Shown piece by piece: positions 30,267-43,355 of a stretch of 64,000 nucleotides of DNA. The stretch's first letter is position 1, and each line of letters begins with the position of its first letter. This DNA is from Sipunculus nudus. Lineage: Eukaryota > Annelida > Sipuncula > Golfingiida > Sipunculidae. A program made the position numbers and the translations under genes. The stretch spans positions 69,201,916 through 69,265,915 of the forward strand of contig CM049315.1 of NCBI GenBank assembly GCA_026874595.1, given 5' to 3'. The notes under the pieces are model-generated. The model ran no database searches and was not told the DNA's origin. It saw nothing but the letters and a program-made list of their open reading frames with translations.

Positions 30267-31305
30267 TGGCGTTTTACAAAAGTACTAAAATATATTACGA
30301 CACAAGAGTTAAAATTTAATCGAAAAGAAACATTTTCAATTTTCGTATAAAGTAAGCAACATTTCGCTTCATTTAAGATAATTAGGAAGTTTATTGAAAA
30401 GAGAACATCCAGATGTTGAAAATGCCAAATCAGCAAACATTATGTTAGCATTCCTTTTCCCTGAATTTCCCTGGACTTCAAGCTGTGTTTCTAGGAAAAA
30501 AACTAACCAACCAAATTCATTTTCTTCTCAAAAAATGACTTTGTACTTTGTTACCTGTGCAAATTCATGTCCTTGTGTAAAATTATATATTAGTTGTGTA
30601 TTACTGCCGATTAACAAGTGGTCTTTCATAAATGGTTGGTGCTACAGGTTAACATTTTGTCTATCCATGTTATGCATCATCAACTTAGATGTGTTTACAA
30701 AAAAACAAATGGAAATAGGATTTTACCGACAGATACAACACTACTTAAAAGTAAAATAAAAATGTGTATGAGATTATTGAATGCTACCTAATGAGATGTA
30801 AAAGCTATCCTACCTGATAATTAACTGCATTCATCATAGCCATTAAATATTCCCTGACTTACATAATCATCATAAAATTCCATGACTTTTTACGAAATTT
30901 CCTGACTTTTCCCTGTCCTTGAAAACATAATATTTTCCCTGACCGCTGGCAACCCTGTACGTAGCGACAGCCTGTCACCCCAAACGTCGATTTTAGATAT
31001 ACGGAAGACGATGGGGTGACAGTACAAGCTATTGGGTTCGCATCAATTCTAGTATGTGCAGATGTGCACGCCATTTCTGACACTACTTTTTCATCTTCAT
31101 CTACTTCTCGAGCTGTCATTTTCCTGAGTTAAGACAAAAAGTGACGTTATTCTGTTGGGGAAAATAATAATTATTACATCTACGGTTGACTTACGTGTAT
31201 TCGTGCAGCAGTTTTTAATACCGAGGCTGGTTTTACTCGAAAAACTCGTCTCCACGTCTGTTAGCGGGAGAACCATAACTTCCGGTAGGGGATTCCCAAA
31301 CGGCT
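30267..31305. other. Non-coding, with repeated 'CCCTGACTT'-type sequence
   Basis: Around 30845-30955 runs of TTCCCTGACTT and related words recur, a low-complexity family common as dispersed repeats in animals. A minus-strand ORF at 31119-30859 starts with an acidic stretch (MTAREVDEDEKVV) and reads into this repeat; it could be a first exon but has no supporting domain. Confidence 0.4.
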
Positions 31306-32364
31306 ATGTGTAAAACTCGGAAGTCCGAAGTCGGAAGCAAGGATTTTTTAAAATAAAGCAATGATCGAAGCATAATTAAAATGCTACTACATCAATGGAA
31401 AGTACCATTTTACTTTTATTGATAGAATAAGGTTTTTTTCTATCATAATGCAAAAATCAAAGTTATCCATCCCAAGTTATGGACTATTTTTTTCTCGGAA
31501 ATGCCCGGTTATGGTCCTGATGTGTAAAACTCGGAAGCCAGTAATGGCTAATGCATTGGTCATCATATTGTCAGCAAACGTGTCAAGCATTTTCAATTAT
31601 TTCAATATGACATATTTTACATAAACTCAATCTGTTTTTTAACATTCATGATGCTGTTTTTTTATAATATATTATATTGATATTTTATTTCATTTTGTAA
31701 AACAAGATTATATTAACTCATCAATATTTTACGCTTTTACCGTATGTTGGGGGAAAAAGTTCAGTAAATGTTTAAAAATAAATAGTCACAGAGCAAATGT
31801 TATAGATATAAAACATTCTGTTTAATTATAGAACCTGATACCAGCAACTATTAAGTTCTGAGAGAAGGATGTCCGAAAACGCACGGTACTATACTGTATC
31901 GAGAATTCCGACTATAGTCCGGTCAATTTTGTTTTCTGAGGATAAAAATATAAGGATCAAATAAAAATAGTGTGTATACACGGAATATTCAGATGCATGG
32001 ATTTTTATAAAGATCAAAATATATTGAATTTTCATATTTGTTCAACGTATGGGAAATATATCACTGTTTTTATTTTGAATGACATCGTAATTTATAACTA
32101 TTTTTAATGCCGTATTAGGGTTTATTATACCATATTTATTATTCAGTGGTGCATCCATAGAGGGCGCAAGCCCATTCAGACGTAATATCTCTCATTTTAT
32201 CGAGTTCTTTTCCAATAAATTCGTAATCAATTTTCATTTCTTTTTCAGATTACTTTTTTATTCCCCAGCAAGTTCATTATTATATTTTTTTACTTTACAA
32301 TTCATAAGTTGGTGATTTACTCCACTATGAGAGCATCCAAATATATACTAGTATATTGAGGAAT

Positions 32365-32381
32365 CCCCCCCCCCCCCCCCC
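32365..32381. repeat. C17 homopolymer
   Basis: Seventeen consecutive C within the inverted-repeat element. Confidence 0.95.
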
Positions 32382-32949
32382 ATCGCATTACCGTGCGAGT
32401 CATGCACGGTCTCCCCACAGAGCTCAGCTCGGGGTGGGATCGACCGTGAAAAATCTCACGCCTCCTCGGCTGATACTCAGACTCACGCACTGTGAGCCTG
32501 GGCGCTCACAGATCACAAAAGTCGGTAAAATGCAAAGATTGTCATAAGACTTAAACATATCAATTATTTTACAATGAGTACTACCTTTAAATAGTGACAA
32601 TTTGCAAGTTATAAATGTATAGACGCGCATTTCATCATTGACATTAACATGTTACGAACTTTTGAATATTTGGACTTTACAGTTTATACCGTAATTTTAT
32701 AGAAATATAAATATTAAAGCCAAACAACCTCAAGTTTGAATATATTGTTCAAAAACATGTAGGAGAAAAGTTGCGGAAAACAGAAAATCCTCATAATCAT
32801 TTGTTTAAGGTGCCTCAAAATGTCCTCTTTACATTGCATATTTTAAAAATTAATCCCTTTCCATACATTCCCCATGTAATTATAAATATCTTTAACAAAA
32901 ATATAGCTCTAGATGGGGCGAAATATATTACGTGAAAATACACCTACAC

Positions 32950-33004
<55 letters not shown>
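32950..33004. repeat. (AT)n microsatellite
   Basis: About 27 AT units inside the inverted-repeat element. Confidence 0.95.
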
Positions 33005-33007
<3 letters not shown>

Positions 33008-33458
33008 TTTACAAATAAAAAAATTTATAGTTTTTCAATTACGTATGTATCATGTATATTGTATTATACACTAATTAAAAGCAGAATCATGCATAAACAA
33101 TTTTAATATATGCATGCAACTATAATTATAATGTAACTGCATTTGGGCTGTGGCTCTAACTGACCACAAGTTAACCAGTGCGTCTCTGTGACTTCCGAGT
33201 TATACACATTGGATCACATCCCAGCACTTCTGACTGACTTCCGAGATTGCTTCCGAGCACAAAATCATCCATAACTTTCAGATTAAAGAATGGATCACTA
33301 TTATTCTTCACAGAATGATAATGAAGATCTTATTCTATCGGGGAAAAACAAAACGGTTTTGAAGCGTTAGCATTTTGTACATGCTATAAACTGCTTTATT
33401 TATAAGACAATTCCTTGGTTTCCGGCTTCCGGCTTCCGACTTCCAAGTTTACATACAC

Positions 33459-34261
33459 GACCGCGCCATGACACATTTAGTTTTGAATGAGAAGTATCGC
33501 TTCACGTGAATCGGTGCCACAGTGATGAAAGGAGGTAATAAATGTAATTATTTTTGTGAAACAACAGTTCTTCTTCGATATTAAGCACATATAATACGAC
33601 TTTATATGCCTGTGATGCCAAATAATACCAGACAGTAAATATTTTGATCCGACCCTTAGAATGGGCGTTCTGTTGTGACTGCCATCATGACTCCAGGCCC
33701 TATCAGTTTATTTCCGAAGGCCTGAATGTCATGTTGTCATGGCTACCCTGTACGCAGTTAGAGCCCTGCAGTTTCAACAAGTATACTATAAGACAACACC
33801 TACCATGTTTTTTAATTATAGGTTACTACGATATCAGTGCAACAGGATAGGTGAGCGCTGCACATTTCCAAGTTAAGGTTACCTGCTCAATATAATTGCC
33901 TACTGAGTGGTGCTCAGTGGTGCGATCACCACCGCGCCCCATGCTTCAGACCGTTTCCACATCAATCCCAACACATGGGCCTTGGGAATCCATAAATTAG
34001 CAAATAAAGATCAGAATCGGATTCTGCGACCCAAAAAAACCTGAAAATGTTGTATTATTTTTATACCATTTAATTAATTAAGCTTGGTGGATTCTAGGAC
34101 TTCTTGTGGCCATTTTTGGATATTCCCAAATTTTACTACTTTCTCCCAGTAGAATGTCTAAGGACTTTTCATATGTTCAGAAGCATATCTTTAGGGGTAC
34201 AAAACAAATGGGATAGCTTTTGTTGCAATTCATGAGAGGTCATGTTACCACATGACTGTAC
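33459..34261. other. Non-coding, nothing recognised
   Basis: The 68-codon ORF at 33644-33850 has no recognisable domain. No repeat structure stands out. Confidence 0.45.
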
Positions 34262-35100
34262 CTCGAGGACGCACGCGGGCTCCCACAGACGCCATTTGCT
34301 TCAATGGTTGATAAAAAAGCAGATGCATGAAGAGCTGCATAAACCGGTATAGCGAAGACTATGAAGAAGATAGATTTAGATTATTTTATAAGATAGTATC
34401 ATCTATATGTTTATAAAGTCAACCACACCAGACAGCATGATCCTGTATTCCACTTTCAAAGAAAGAAAAAGAAAACATATATATCAATATATCGAATGTT
34501 TCCGAATACTCTTTAAAACACGTTTTTAGTTTGGATACTGTATGCGTTCTCTGAGGGGTATCTAAAGTCAAACTTACAATGCCGATCGGCCTTGAGGTCC
34601 TGGATCGTTATGAACGTATTTCTCTGTATCAAGTTTAATACACTTTAAATCCCATAACAAAACCATTTATTTTCGCTAAAGTAGTCGCAATACAAATAAT
34701 CCCTATTGAAAAATTAAGAAATGGTTATTTATAACTGACCCAGAATGTAGATTGCTTCACCTATAATTATGACCTGAAGACCTTTAAATCAACATCAAAA
34801 TAGTTATTATTACTCTGAGAATCAATTCATTTGTAGCTATGATGCTATTCATGTAATTACACCGTGCACACATTGTATTTCCCCGAGCGATACATTCCTT
34901 TGTACATCTAGAAGTGTTTTAACACCATAGGAATGTAACTTTAAGAGTATGTCACCACCTGCAAGAAAGGTATTTACCATGTTGAATTCGAGAACTAACT
35001 TAAATTTTCTTTCCTTCAAATAAAATGATTCAAATGATCTGCAGCATCTAAAATAACGTTAATTTAATATCCCCAACAATATAGCATACAATTTATATAA
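34262..35100 (-). pseudogene. Third, diverged partial copy of the exon-3 region
   Basis: Aligns with 9240-9816 and then, without the 4.35-kb insertion, with 14171 to about 14280. On the minus strand it begins with the exon-3 start (NGVCG) but loses the F5/8C reading after about a dozen codons, so it is an exon relic plus intron sequence. Shared words include CTCCCACA-ACGCCATT, TTTATAACTGAC, TGAGAATCA-TTCATTTGTAG and CAATATAGCATACA. It is much more diverged than the two main copies are from each other. Confidence 0.7.
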
Positions 35101-38100
35101 TTTATATATATTAACTTATAAAACAAAGTTACATTCCGTCAATAGGCTCAAGAGACCTTACCGTTAATAGCAAATTCTGGTCTGCTTGAGTTCTTATTTT
35201 TGATGGTCACATTAAAACCGAAAATGCGGATGCATTATTTTTAGAGGCTTCACGCATGTAGAGGTCAAGATCGAAGTCAGGATATCTGCCCTGAGCCCGT
35301 CCTGCCCTTCTCGGTCCACCAGGGAAACCAGAGGAAGGATCGGCATTCTAAATGCCAAAGACACTGATTCAGTGGCTAAGAGGCTGCTTGGGGACATTGG
35401 CAGTCATAGAAATCCAACGAGGGAATTACAATGTATGAGCTAGGATGTGCTGCAGGATTTTTACTAGAAAGGAGGCACACCAATAAGGACAGGGTGAGAT
35501 TGAAGGCTGCTCTCCCGGTCATGTGCACCGAATAACCAACAGTTTCAAGACGAAATAAGGTGTACATACATTGTCACTGAATTTCCGCCCTCGTCTGATG
35601 CTGTCTTGAGGTGTGTAATAGGAGCCAGATACACACTAGTTAAAATGCGGTGCAATATATTGCGCCACACATTTCTTGAAGCATCGATTGCCAAATTTTC
35701 TTGAAACATGGCCGACCGGCCGTTAAACCAAAGCTCTCCTAAACAATACCGTGAAAATGTCCGTCCGCCTGCACTCATTAATGTCGGGTGCCTGCCCGAT
35801 AGATCAGCACGCTGATTGTGTGACTAGGGCTTCCGAAACGGTATAATTAACTGTTTTATATCTTCTCTGTTTCCTTCATCCTACCAAAACAAAATTATGC
35901 ACATATATCCAACTTGATAATGCACTTCTTTACTGCGATGTATATGTGTGTGTATGTGTGTGTGTGTCATGACTATGAAATCGTGATCCCAAACCGTAAT
36001 GAATTAACGGGCAATAAGCCAGACCTGTAATGAATGAATGGTTTATAGGCACAAGTCCTAGTGAATGAACGAGTAATATATCAGAGCTGTAGAGACTTAA
36101 CTAGACACAAGACGTTTTGTATTTTGATAAGCCTGTGTAATCGCGAAAGTTCAAAATGCATATTACCACAGGACTTCATTGCGAGGTAACCTATCGCGCA
36201 TAATTTAATAATGTATTCAGTAGCTACACAGAAAACCATGTTGACCCCTAATCATGGTAGGCTCTCATGAGTCACTGTTCTTACCTCGTCAGAAGGTATG
36301 TGCGAGACAGATATTTTGAAACGTAACTAGGGCTATCAAAGTACAGCCACCATGTTGTATAATATCTTCTAAATGATTAAAGGGACATAATCAGGAGCTT
36401 AATTATGGCTAGTCTTTCACACTATCAGTTCAGTTTTGCTTTATACAAATGTTTCCCAGCAAAACCATGCCAGCACACGCTATTATTTCCTCGCATACGG
36501 CTGTTTAACACCATGTTATGGCTCTGCTTGTTAGTAAACACAAACCGGTTACCATAACAAGGCTGCGTGACCGGCGGCCCGATTAAGAGGGACAACACGC
36601 TGTTTCAGCCAGCAGAAACATGTATTGCATTTTTTGGGCCAAGTCATTCCGGGCATCTCCTGATTGACACGTGTTCGACGATAGACTCGGCCCAACGCGA
36701 TGTTTTTCATCACCTTTCATCGCGCCCGGTCCACTGGTTTTAACATTTGTTTACAGGAGAAAGGAAACGGTTTCAGGGCAATATTTTGGCAGGTAAAGAT
36801 TTATTTTAATGGGAAGAAACTATTTTTCGTGTTAACTCAGCATGCTTTATAGGTGATTGGGTGCCTTTCAGACGTGTTACCTCTGTTGTGTTATGACGGC
36901 ATATAGCCGTGTATGCCGGATATCCCGGGGAACTTTTTCAGTAATCATATAATACGTGACACCGGATGGGGGCCACTCAGTTTAGTCCATATCATGTTGC
37001 ATAATAATGTAAAGTGCTGCGAATTTATTTGTTACTCAAGTGATTAACTACAGAACAACCTCAGGCGTATAAGCGAAAACCAAATATGGTAATGACTGTT
37101 GATGTCGGGATCTCAAAGAAACAACGGCTATTTTATATATGTTGTTATAATAGTTCAAGAAATGTTACTTCACGATATGCTCATTATAAGAGAATATGTT
37201 ATTTGAACGACATACATAACGTCTAACGATGATACGAGTTGATATACGCAATACGCATCTGTATAGATCTATTACTAGCAAGTACGATATAATATTTGTC
37301 TCCAGGGTTTTTTTTAGCCATGTTGGCCGACTGGTCTGGTGTCGTGGTGGACGTGACGACAGATGATAGTCCGCCGTGTAGTGTCGTGATGGACTCGATA
37401 AGTGCACCACCCTTAGGACAACCAAGAAGACAGAAACATCATAGGCGAGGCATACAATTTTTGTTCTAAGTCGCTTCAGACTTAAAGCCTGGGTGAGCCC
37501 CGCCCAATCTCCACCTTGGTTGTTGCTTTGCATCAGACACAGATAAACATGTGTTCAGTAATACTAGAAATACGCATCCCAAGCAATCACTGGATGTTCC
37601 CCCAAGTTGAAAGAAACTGAACAATAATAGCGAATTTGCCATGGAGTGAAGTGTACCTTTGAAAATTGGTTCAAGGTAAAAAATAAATATTTTGTGCATG
37701 TTTTTCACCTGTGATTATATTACTCCAGATCCAGCGCAATCGCTCGTAAAAATAAGGCGGAAAAATCTTGTTGATTATTCGCACTGGGACATATGCCAAT
37801 GCCAAAGAAAGAGTTGAAAAATATAATTCCAGACTTGTTTTATCAACTTATTTATTTTACATGGATTGTATAATAGTTATAATCACTGATGTTAGAGAAT
37901 CTCCATGGCACAGATCAAGGCGTTCGAAAGTAGAGGAGAAAAGAGGACCATGAGAAGAACCGCAAGTACAACCCTCTGTCATAACCACCCCGGGTATCGG
38001 ACCCGACTCACTGTGGCAGGTAATGGGCTAAACTGTGCTCAGTATCACAGGGGAAAAGTTGTGTTTTAAACTCTCTGTGTCTCTGGATTAAGACATTTAT

Positions 38101-40390
38101 CTTTAGTGTTACAATTTCACAGAAAATGAAAGAATATAGTTTTAAAACAATACTGATATTCTGGAAAAAGGTGACAAAATGCTGATAAAGTTTGTTTGGA
38201 TACATTCTTCTTTCCCTTGAAATGTTATATATTTTAAGGCAGAATAGTAATTTGTTGCAGGATAATAATTTTGACTGTCACACATCGAACACTCACATAC
38301 GTCCAACCTGCTGTCCAGTAAAGGTGATAATACCAGACAGACCACACGTATAGACAAAGACATTATTGACCCGTTGAATTAATGACAACTTAACTATCGG
38401 AAATCTAACCACTTTGTTAAGAGTTACAGTATACCACTGCTAGCTCTGGCAATTTACAGGCTTAATTTCAAAATCATTTATGCAAGTACACCACTTAATA
38501 TACATGACGAAATGGAAGATATACACTACGCATGGGCTCAAAGATGAAAGACCAACATGTCTATACATTAAAAAAGTGACCGTGGTTTATTATCCTGTCC
38601 ACAAGAAAGACCTCCTGTTTGACAGGTATGTTCAGCTTCAAGCATTGCTAATACAATAAAAAAAGTGATGAGTAATTATATTTTATTCAGAACATGAATA
38701 TCGCGTTAATGTGATTTATATATATGTACACGTCAAAATATACTTAAGCAAGCCTTGCATATACGAATGGACTGCTCAATTGCTTTTTTAGTTAGTGGTT
38801 AATGTGCAGGAGTCCCTGCAGCTACGTATGATTATACACTCTATACACAAATGTGCATATTTCTATTGATTAATGTTCAATACATCTATGTACATTGACT
38901 ATTAGACCGTTGTAAACCATTACTGTCCCATTCAATGCATGTTTTGCAACCAGGAAGTGCTGATATGTACATACACTTACAGACCCGCTGAATTATATAT
39001 GATTGCCGCAAAATACAAGATGGTTTTACATGGCTGTATGTGCATTATTTCTCTCTGGACAGGGTATAGATGTTACCGGTGCTTCGTACCTGCCAGAATG
39101 GTCAATTGAGATAACAGGCCTTTCAACATACAAAGTAATGTGAACACTGGTATGTTTCAACAATAGGCATTATTTTTATTCCCTTTCCTTTCTAAGAGTA
39201 ACAGATCGTTTCGGGCTATAAACTCAATTGACCCTTCAGGGGCCGGTGACGCAACAGACTTAGGAAAATGTAAAAAAAAACAGCTTTTGCTTCATCGTCG
39301 ACGGCTACTGCAAGCCTTGTCAATGACGAACAATGCCGCAGCACGGACTTCTCTCTGGCGCTTGTTTATTTTATTTAAAGGAATAACTTATGCCAGGAGA
39401 TCATAAAAAATAGGAATGTATTAAACATAATATATGAGTTCATATAAACGAATTTTGAAGGCACTATTTCAAATATTTTAATATCTCAATCTTCCATCTT
39501 TTATATAAAGACTATATACGAGACGCACGGGATTTCTTTATAACAAAGTGACAGATCATTTACAAAACAGAATATACATATCTAACCCAGTCCAGACTAA
39601 AATCTTTCTAAGGTATATTTTCACTCCAACTAAAGTTCACAAGACTTTGTTGTTGTTACTGAATCTGTAAAGTTTACTTGAATAAACTGTTTTAAAAGTA
39701 GTGGGATAATTCCTAAAATTAGAATGTTTACTTCTTGAATAAACCCTTTAAATAAATACGTATTATATAAATAAATACGTATTATATATTATTTAATGTA
39801 TCTTTAAGTAAATGAAAATGACCGTATATCTCGAATATCTTTTTAAGTAGCTTCTAGTATTATTAAAAGTAAAACTATATTAAACATAAGATAGTGTCAG
39901 AGCTGTTGGATTTTAGTTGTTGCACTAATCAAGAAAGAATTCCAGAACAAAGGCTATGGATGGGAATATGATGTATATTGTAATGAGTAGGTCAATGAAC
40001 TGTAGATGGGAATGTCTGTTGATTGTGGCCGGAGTTTACAGTTTGATAAGATTAATAATTTCATACCGAATCTCCCTTCCTCTTTCAATTTTTACATCAA
40101 CAGGCCTCATAATACCCAGGGAACTTAACCCGTAGTAAGAAATTTGAGCGAAGATCTGAGTCTAAATTAGTTTTGTTTTTGTGTGTCTGTATGTGATCGA
40201 AATGGGTCTTTCAACGTCGAAATTCCTCTGCCCTATCCATCCGGTGGTGCAACAGCCTCAAACATTTTTATACAATCAACTATACATTAATGGCCTCACT
40301 GGTGTAATGCAGGCCACATGTGACATCATATCGATCAGCTCATCGTCTGTAATGGTCCTCCTAGATTTTCGTAAGATTCAGCCGCTGAAA
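35101..40390. other. Long non-coding stretch
   Basis: About 5.3 kb without a gene I can support. Minus-strand ORFs at 35545-35778 and 37165-37533 and others are short and have no domain. Small features: (GT)n-rich words near 35945-35968 and a 19-bp tandem pair (ATAAATACGTATTATATAA) at about 39750-39790. It may contain regulatory sequence or unseen small exons. Confidence 0.4.
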
Positions 40391-40411
40391 TCAGACTTTG
40401 CACCCGTACAA

Positions 40412-40549
40412 CTAAAAACGAACACACACTTGACCAATGGTACCGATGCACTTGTAGGACTCAATCCACACGCGAAGATATCGTGCCTTGATGGGAACTG
40501 GCAGGGCAACCTTTACTACGCTTGTAGCATTCACATTACCGTCAAACAC
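40412..40549 (-). CDS. Exon 5, last part of F5/8C domain, with premature stop
   Basis: The acceptor TTATTTCAG precedes GTG TTT GAC. The translation contains VFDGN, PIKARYLRVWIESY and VCVRF, matching the F5/8C end pattern (V--GN-D...-PI-ARY-RI-P--W...LR-ELYGC). The frame meets TAG at 40414-40412 where the family has Glu; beyond it Leu-Tyr-Gly-Cys follows and the next stop is TGA at 40393-40391. The closing cysteine normally makes the domain's disulfide, so this allele lacks it. The plus-strand ORF over the same bases (40181-40558) is its antisense shadow. Confidence 0.8.
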   Translation of the reverse strand: MFDGNVNATSVVKVALPVPIKARYLRVWIESYKCIGTIGQVCVRF

Positions 40550-40914
40550 CTGAAATAATGCACAACTTATGCCCGATGCATGACTTGATTTAACATATTT
40601 TAACATTTATTTCATATTAGTGGTATGAGTGGTTAATAAATTCCTTTTACTTGCTGGTGTTACATGTTCACAAATTAATTGGGACTGGAGCAGAAATTAT
40701 TATATAACAATGCAGAGCTACATTGTATACGGGAAACAAACATAAAAGCATTTTTTACCCTTTTATTCAGTTTGGCACATCTTATGTGTGCCATCAGTGT
40801 TACTTTCCGTTGCAATATTAATCCATTTATCCCAGAACTGCCAGGTTTTCCAAATTTCCTTGCTTCAGAAGAGCGACATATCTTTTCCTCATTTAGTACT
40901 ACTTGTACATATTT

Positions 40915-40915
<1 letters not shown>

Positions 40916-40973
<58 letters not shown>
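40916..40973. repeat. (AT)n microsatellite
   Basis: Lies in intron 4 between exon 5 and exon 4. Confidence 0.95.
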
Positions 40974-40975
<2 letters not shown>

Positions 40976-41044
40976 ATATTATCGGGAGGGCTGATGTATT
41001 CATAAAAGTGTTGCGTATTTTTTAGACTGTAAAAGTGTCATAAC

Positions 41045-41139
41045 CTTTTTCTCTCCATTGATAAGGTAGGTGTTCCGTCATCACCATAACCAAGACTGAA
41101 ACTTTGGACCCAGTATTTGCGGGATGAATGTTCCACACC
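41045..41139 (-). CDS. Exon 4, middle of F5/8C domain
   Basis: 95 bp. The acceptor ends TTGTAG and the exon opens in phase 0 with GVEHSSRKYWVQSF, then SLGYGDDGT. This is the standard F5/8C middle ('QGR...-WV-SF-L-YSDDG'). The donor is AAAAAG followed by GTTATG. Exon 3 ends in phase 0, so the entry is in frame. The exit is phase 2, while exon 5 requires phase 0, a one-base deficit. Confidence 0.75.
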
Positions 41140-41615
41140 CTACAATGTATAAATGAAACTCTTTACAACAGACAGTAAATGGTAGCAAGATCAGCTGACA
41201 CGACCAGTAACATCGTCAAGCAGGCAGGTTCAGAGGGACCATTTATTTGTTGGTGAGGGACTTTTGCATCATATGAAACATTTGCTTCCAAGAAGCCACT
41301 GACTACTGTATACTACTTTATAATCAATATTTTCTGTTCACTACGTCGTCAAAGTAGCGGTGGAGGAGGTACAATCTTAACTTGACAGTAGTTTTTTTTC
41401 CTTCCTGCATATATGTGGCGTAGGTATCCAGGATATTGGACCCCCCACTTCAAAGGTCTCAGAGTAAAATCTAGAGCCTCCATCCCACCCCGTATAAAAT
41501 CATATAATGTGTTCGTGATAAGGAAACGAATATACATTGGGACAGAATCATTATAGTATCATGGAATTAAGCAAAACATTGAAAGTGAAAACAATCAGTG
41601 AATGATACAATACAC
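41140..41615. other. Intron 3 sequence, nothing recognised
   Basis: Between exon 4 and the MITE; short ORFs only. Confidence 0.5.
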
Positions 41616-41618
41616 TAA

Positions 41619-42018
41619 TGGGGCTGTCCCACTAAGGCGACTCTACAGTCGACTACAGGCGATCAGATTTTCGCCTCTTGGTCGCCGAAAAACAGGGGAC
41701 TGGACCTCCGCTACGACAATAGTCTACGACAAGCTACAACAGGTTGACGACTGTCTGACGACAAGCTACGACAAGCGCCGACAAACAGCGACACAATCGC
41801 CGCGACAAAGGACAATAACCTACGACAACGTTCGACTTCAATGGCGACAACCTATGACCGCATCTACGCCTATAGAAGACATGCTTCGCACACTGGCGTC
41901 AAAAAAGCTGTCGCCTGAGAATTTTGAATATGTTGAAAATTCAGCGGCGACAGGTGAGAGGTGACGCGTCTTTTGGCGACTTCGGGCAACTTAGAGTCTC
42001 CTAAATGGAACAGCCCCA
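41619..42018. mobile_element. Harbinger-type MITE, 400 bp
   Basis: Terminal inverted repeats TGGGGCTGTCCCACTAAGG and, from the other end, TGGGGCTGTTCCATTTAGG extend about 27 bp. Flanking TAA at 41616-41618 and 42019-42021 is a 3-bp target duplicate of the TWA type used by PIF/Harbinger elements (established). The interior is rich in CGACAA words and has no transposase. Confidence 0.8.
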
Positions 42019-42021
42019 TAA

Positions 42022-43350
42022 GTTTATCCTTTGGGCACCGGGCCCATTTTGGCTGGGCGAATTTCAAGTTTGCCTGAGGCATCTTCTACGGCTTTCACTG
42101 CGTAAAAACCCCTTCACACTCAGCCACTTTCCACCTCGTCCTCCAAAAATCTTTTGGACGCAGTTAGAACCTACGATAATGTAGTCTGAACGTAGTAGAA
42201 ACTGGTAATTATGTGGTATAGTCTCCATGGACGTGGGAACCAGGGCTGACATTTGGATATGATCAGGATGTTGTGGCACTTGCGGCGTGATTAAAAAGGC
42301 TGAGTGAGGGGACAGTAAGAAGTTAATCAAGAACGTAGTCATGAGAGTATTGACGTTGGAATGATGTCATTCAAAACTTGTAGGAACTTCACTGGCGTTG
42401 TAGAAGATGACGCATACAGTCGATTGCAAAGCATTCTCACTGCGTTGTCACTTTCTTTGTCTCCGCATTTCAGTGATCTCTCCACGTTTTTGCTATGACG
42501 ACGGTACGTCTACGCCACGTGATAGAATATTGCTATACGATTTATATGTTTATTCTCTTCATTCCACGTCTATGGCACTCTTGTCACACTCACAGTATAT
42601 ATACTGGATCCAATTCCTCAAGTATGGGTATGAACACACAGCATAAGAAATTCTTCTGCAAATTGCTCTGCTTCATGAAAGATCTTTACTTGATGCAATA
42701 GTACCTGTATTTATGTCGGTGAGAAGTAACAGAAAAGAAGAGAACCTCTCTCGGATTCCTTGCAGTTGCGGCATAGTTGTAGACTGTAATTGATTATCTT
42801 AAATACAAGGTTATCAGGAGCAAAAAGAGACGAGTCGATTCTGGATTCAAAACTAATATAGGCTGCACAGACGTCCTACCGATCCGCCATTAAACAAACT
42901 TCAATGGTCCGCTTTAATATGCAAGTCTTTACATATACCCTCTTTGGAGAAGGCTGTTTTAGTATCCTGTAGTATCGAAACTTAATTTAAGGACCGCTTC
43001 CTGAGCGCATTTTATTTGGGTTATGCTCCCCGGATGTGTGATGTGGATAAACACAGTAGTTCATACAGCAGTCCTACGAGTTATGTCTACATTATAGTTC
43101 TGACTGCAGGTGGTTTTGATTTTAGGACAAGGTTATTTAAATAATTACACCAGGAGTCGCACTTTTGGTGACCTGAGTGGTAGTTGTACAACTCAGACCA
43201 CCTCCGCATCATCATGGAGAGCCCCGATACCATATGTTTTGTCTACAAACCTTAAGCCTAAGTTTATTTTTATCAGATGAAAATGGAGTACGGTCGATTT
43301 CAGATTCGAACCCATGCTGGTGGCGTTCAAATCCAGTTAGGTCCGCCTTT
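42022..43350. other. Intron 3 sequence, nothing recognised
   Basis: Several short ORFs without domains; no repeats with clear ends. Confidence 0.45.
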
Positions 43351-43355
43351 ACAGG

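Larger units (their letters stand above)
31306..33458. mobile_element. Inverted-repeat element about 2.15 kb, no coding capacity
   Basis: About 230 bp at each end are diverged reverse complements. The word ATGTGTAAAACTCGGAAG occurs twice in the left end (31306-31323 and 31520-31537), and its inverted relatives lie at 33192-33209 and 33440-33458. Matching blocks between them include GATAGAATAAG and AAAGTTATGGATGA-like words. No ORF of note; a C17 run (32365-32381) and an (AT)n tract lie inside. It looks like a non-autonomous DNA transposon with long terminal inverted repeats. No target duplication could be fixed. Confidence 0.55.

Noticed and set aside
35545-35778. 77-codon minus-strand ORF that might be an exon
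   Set aside because: No lectin or discoidin landmarks hold up on inspection and no paired exon was found.
37165-37533. 122-codon minus-strand ORF in the long non-coding stretch
   Set aside because: Low-complexity translation with no recognisable domain or splice context.
40181-40558. 125-codon plus-strand ORF
   Set aside because: It is the antisense shadow of F5/8C exon 5 on the minus strand, which has the domain signature.
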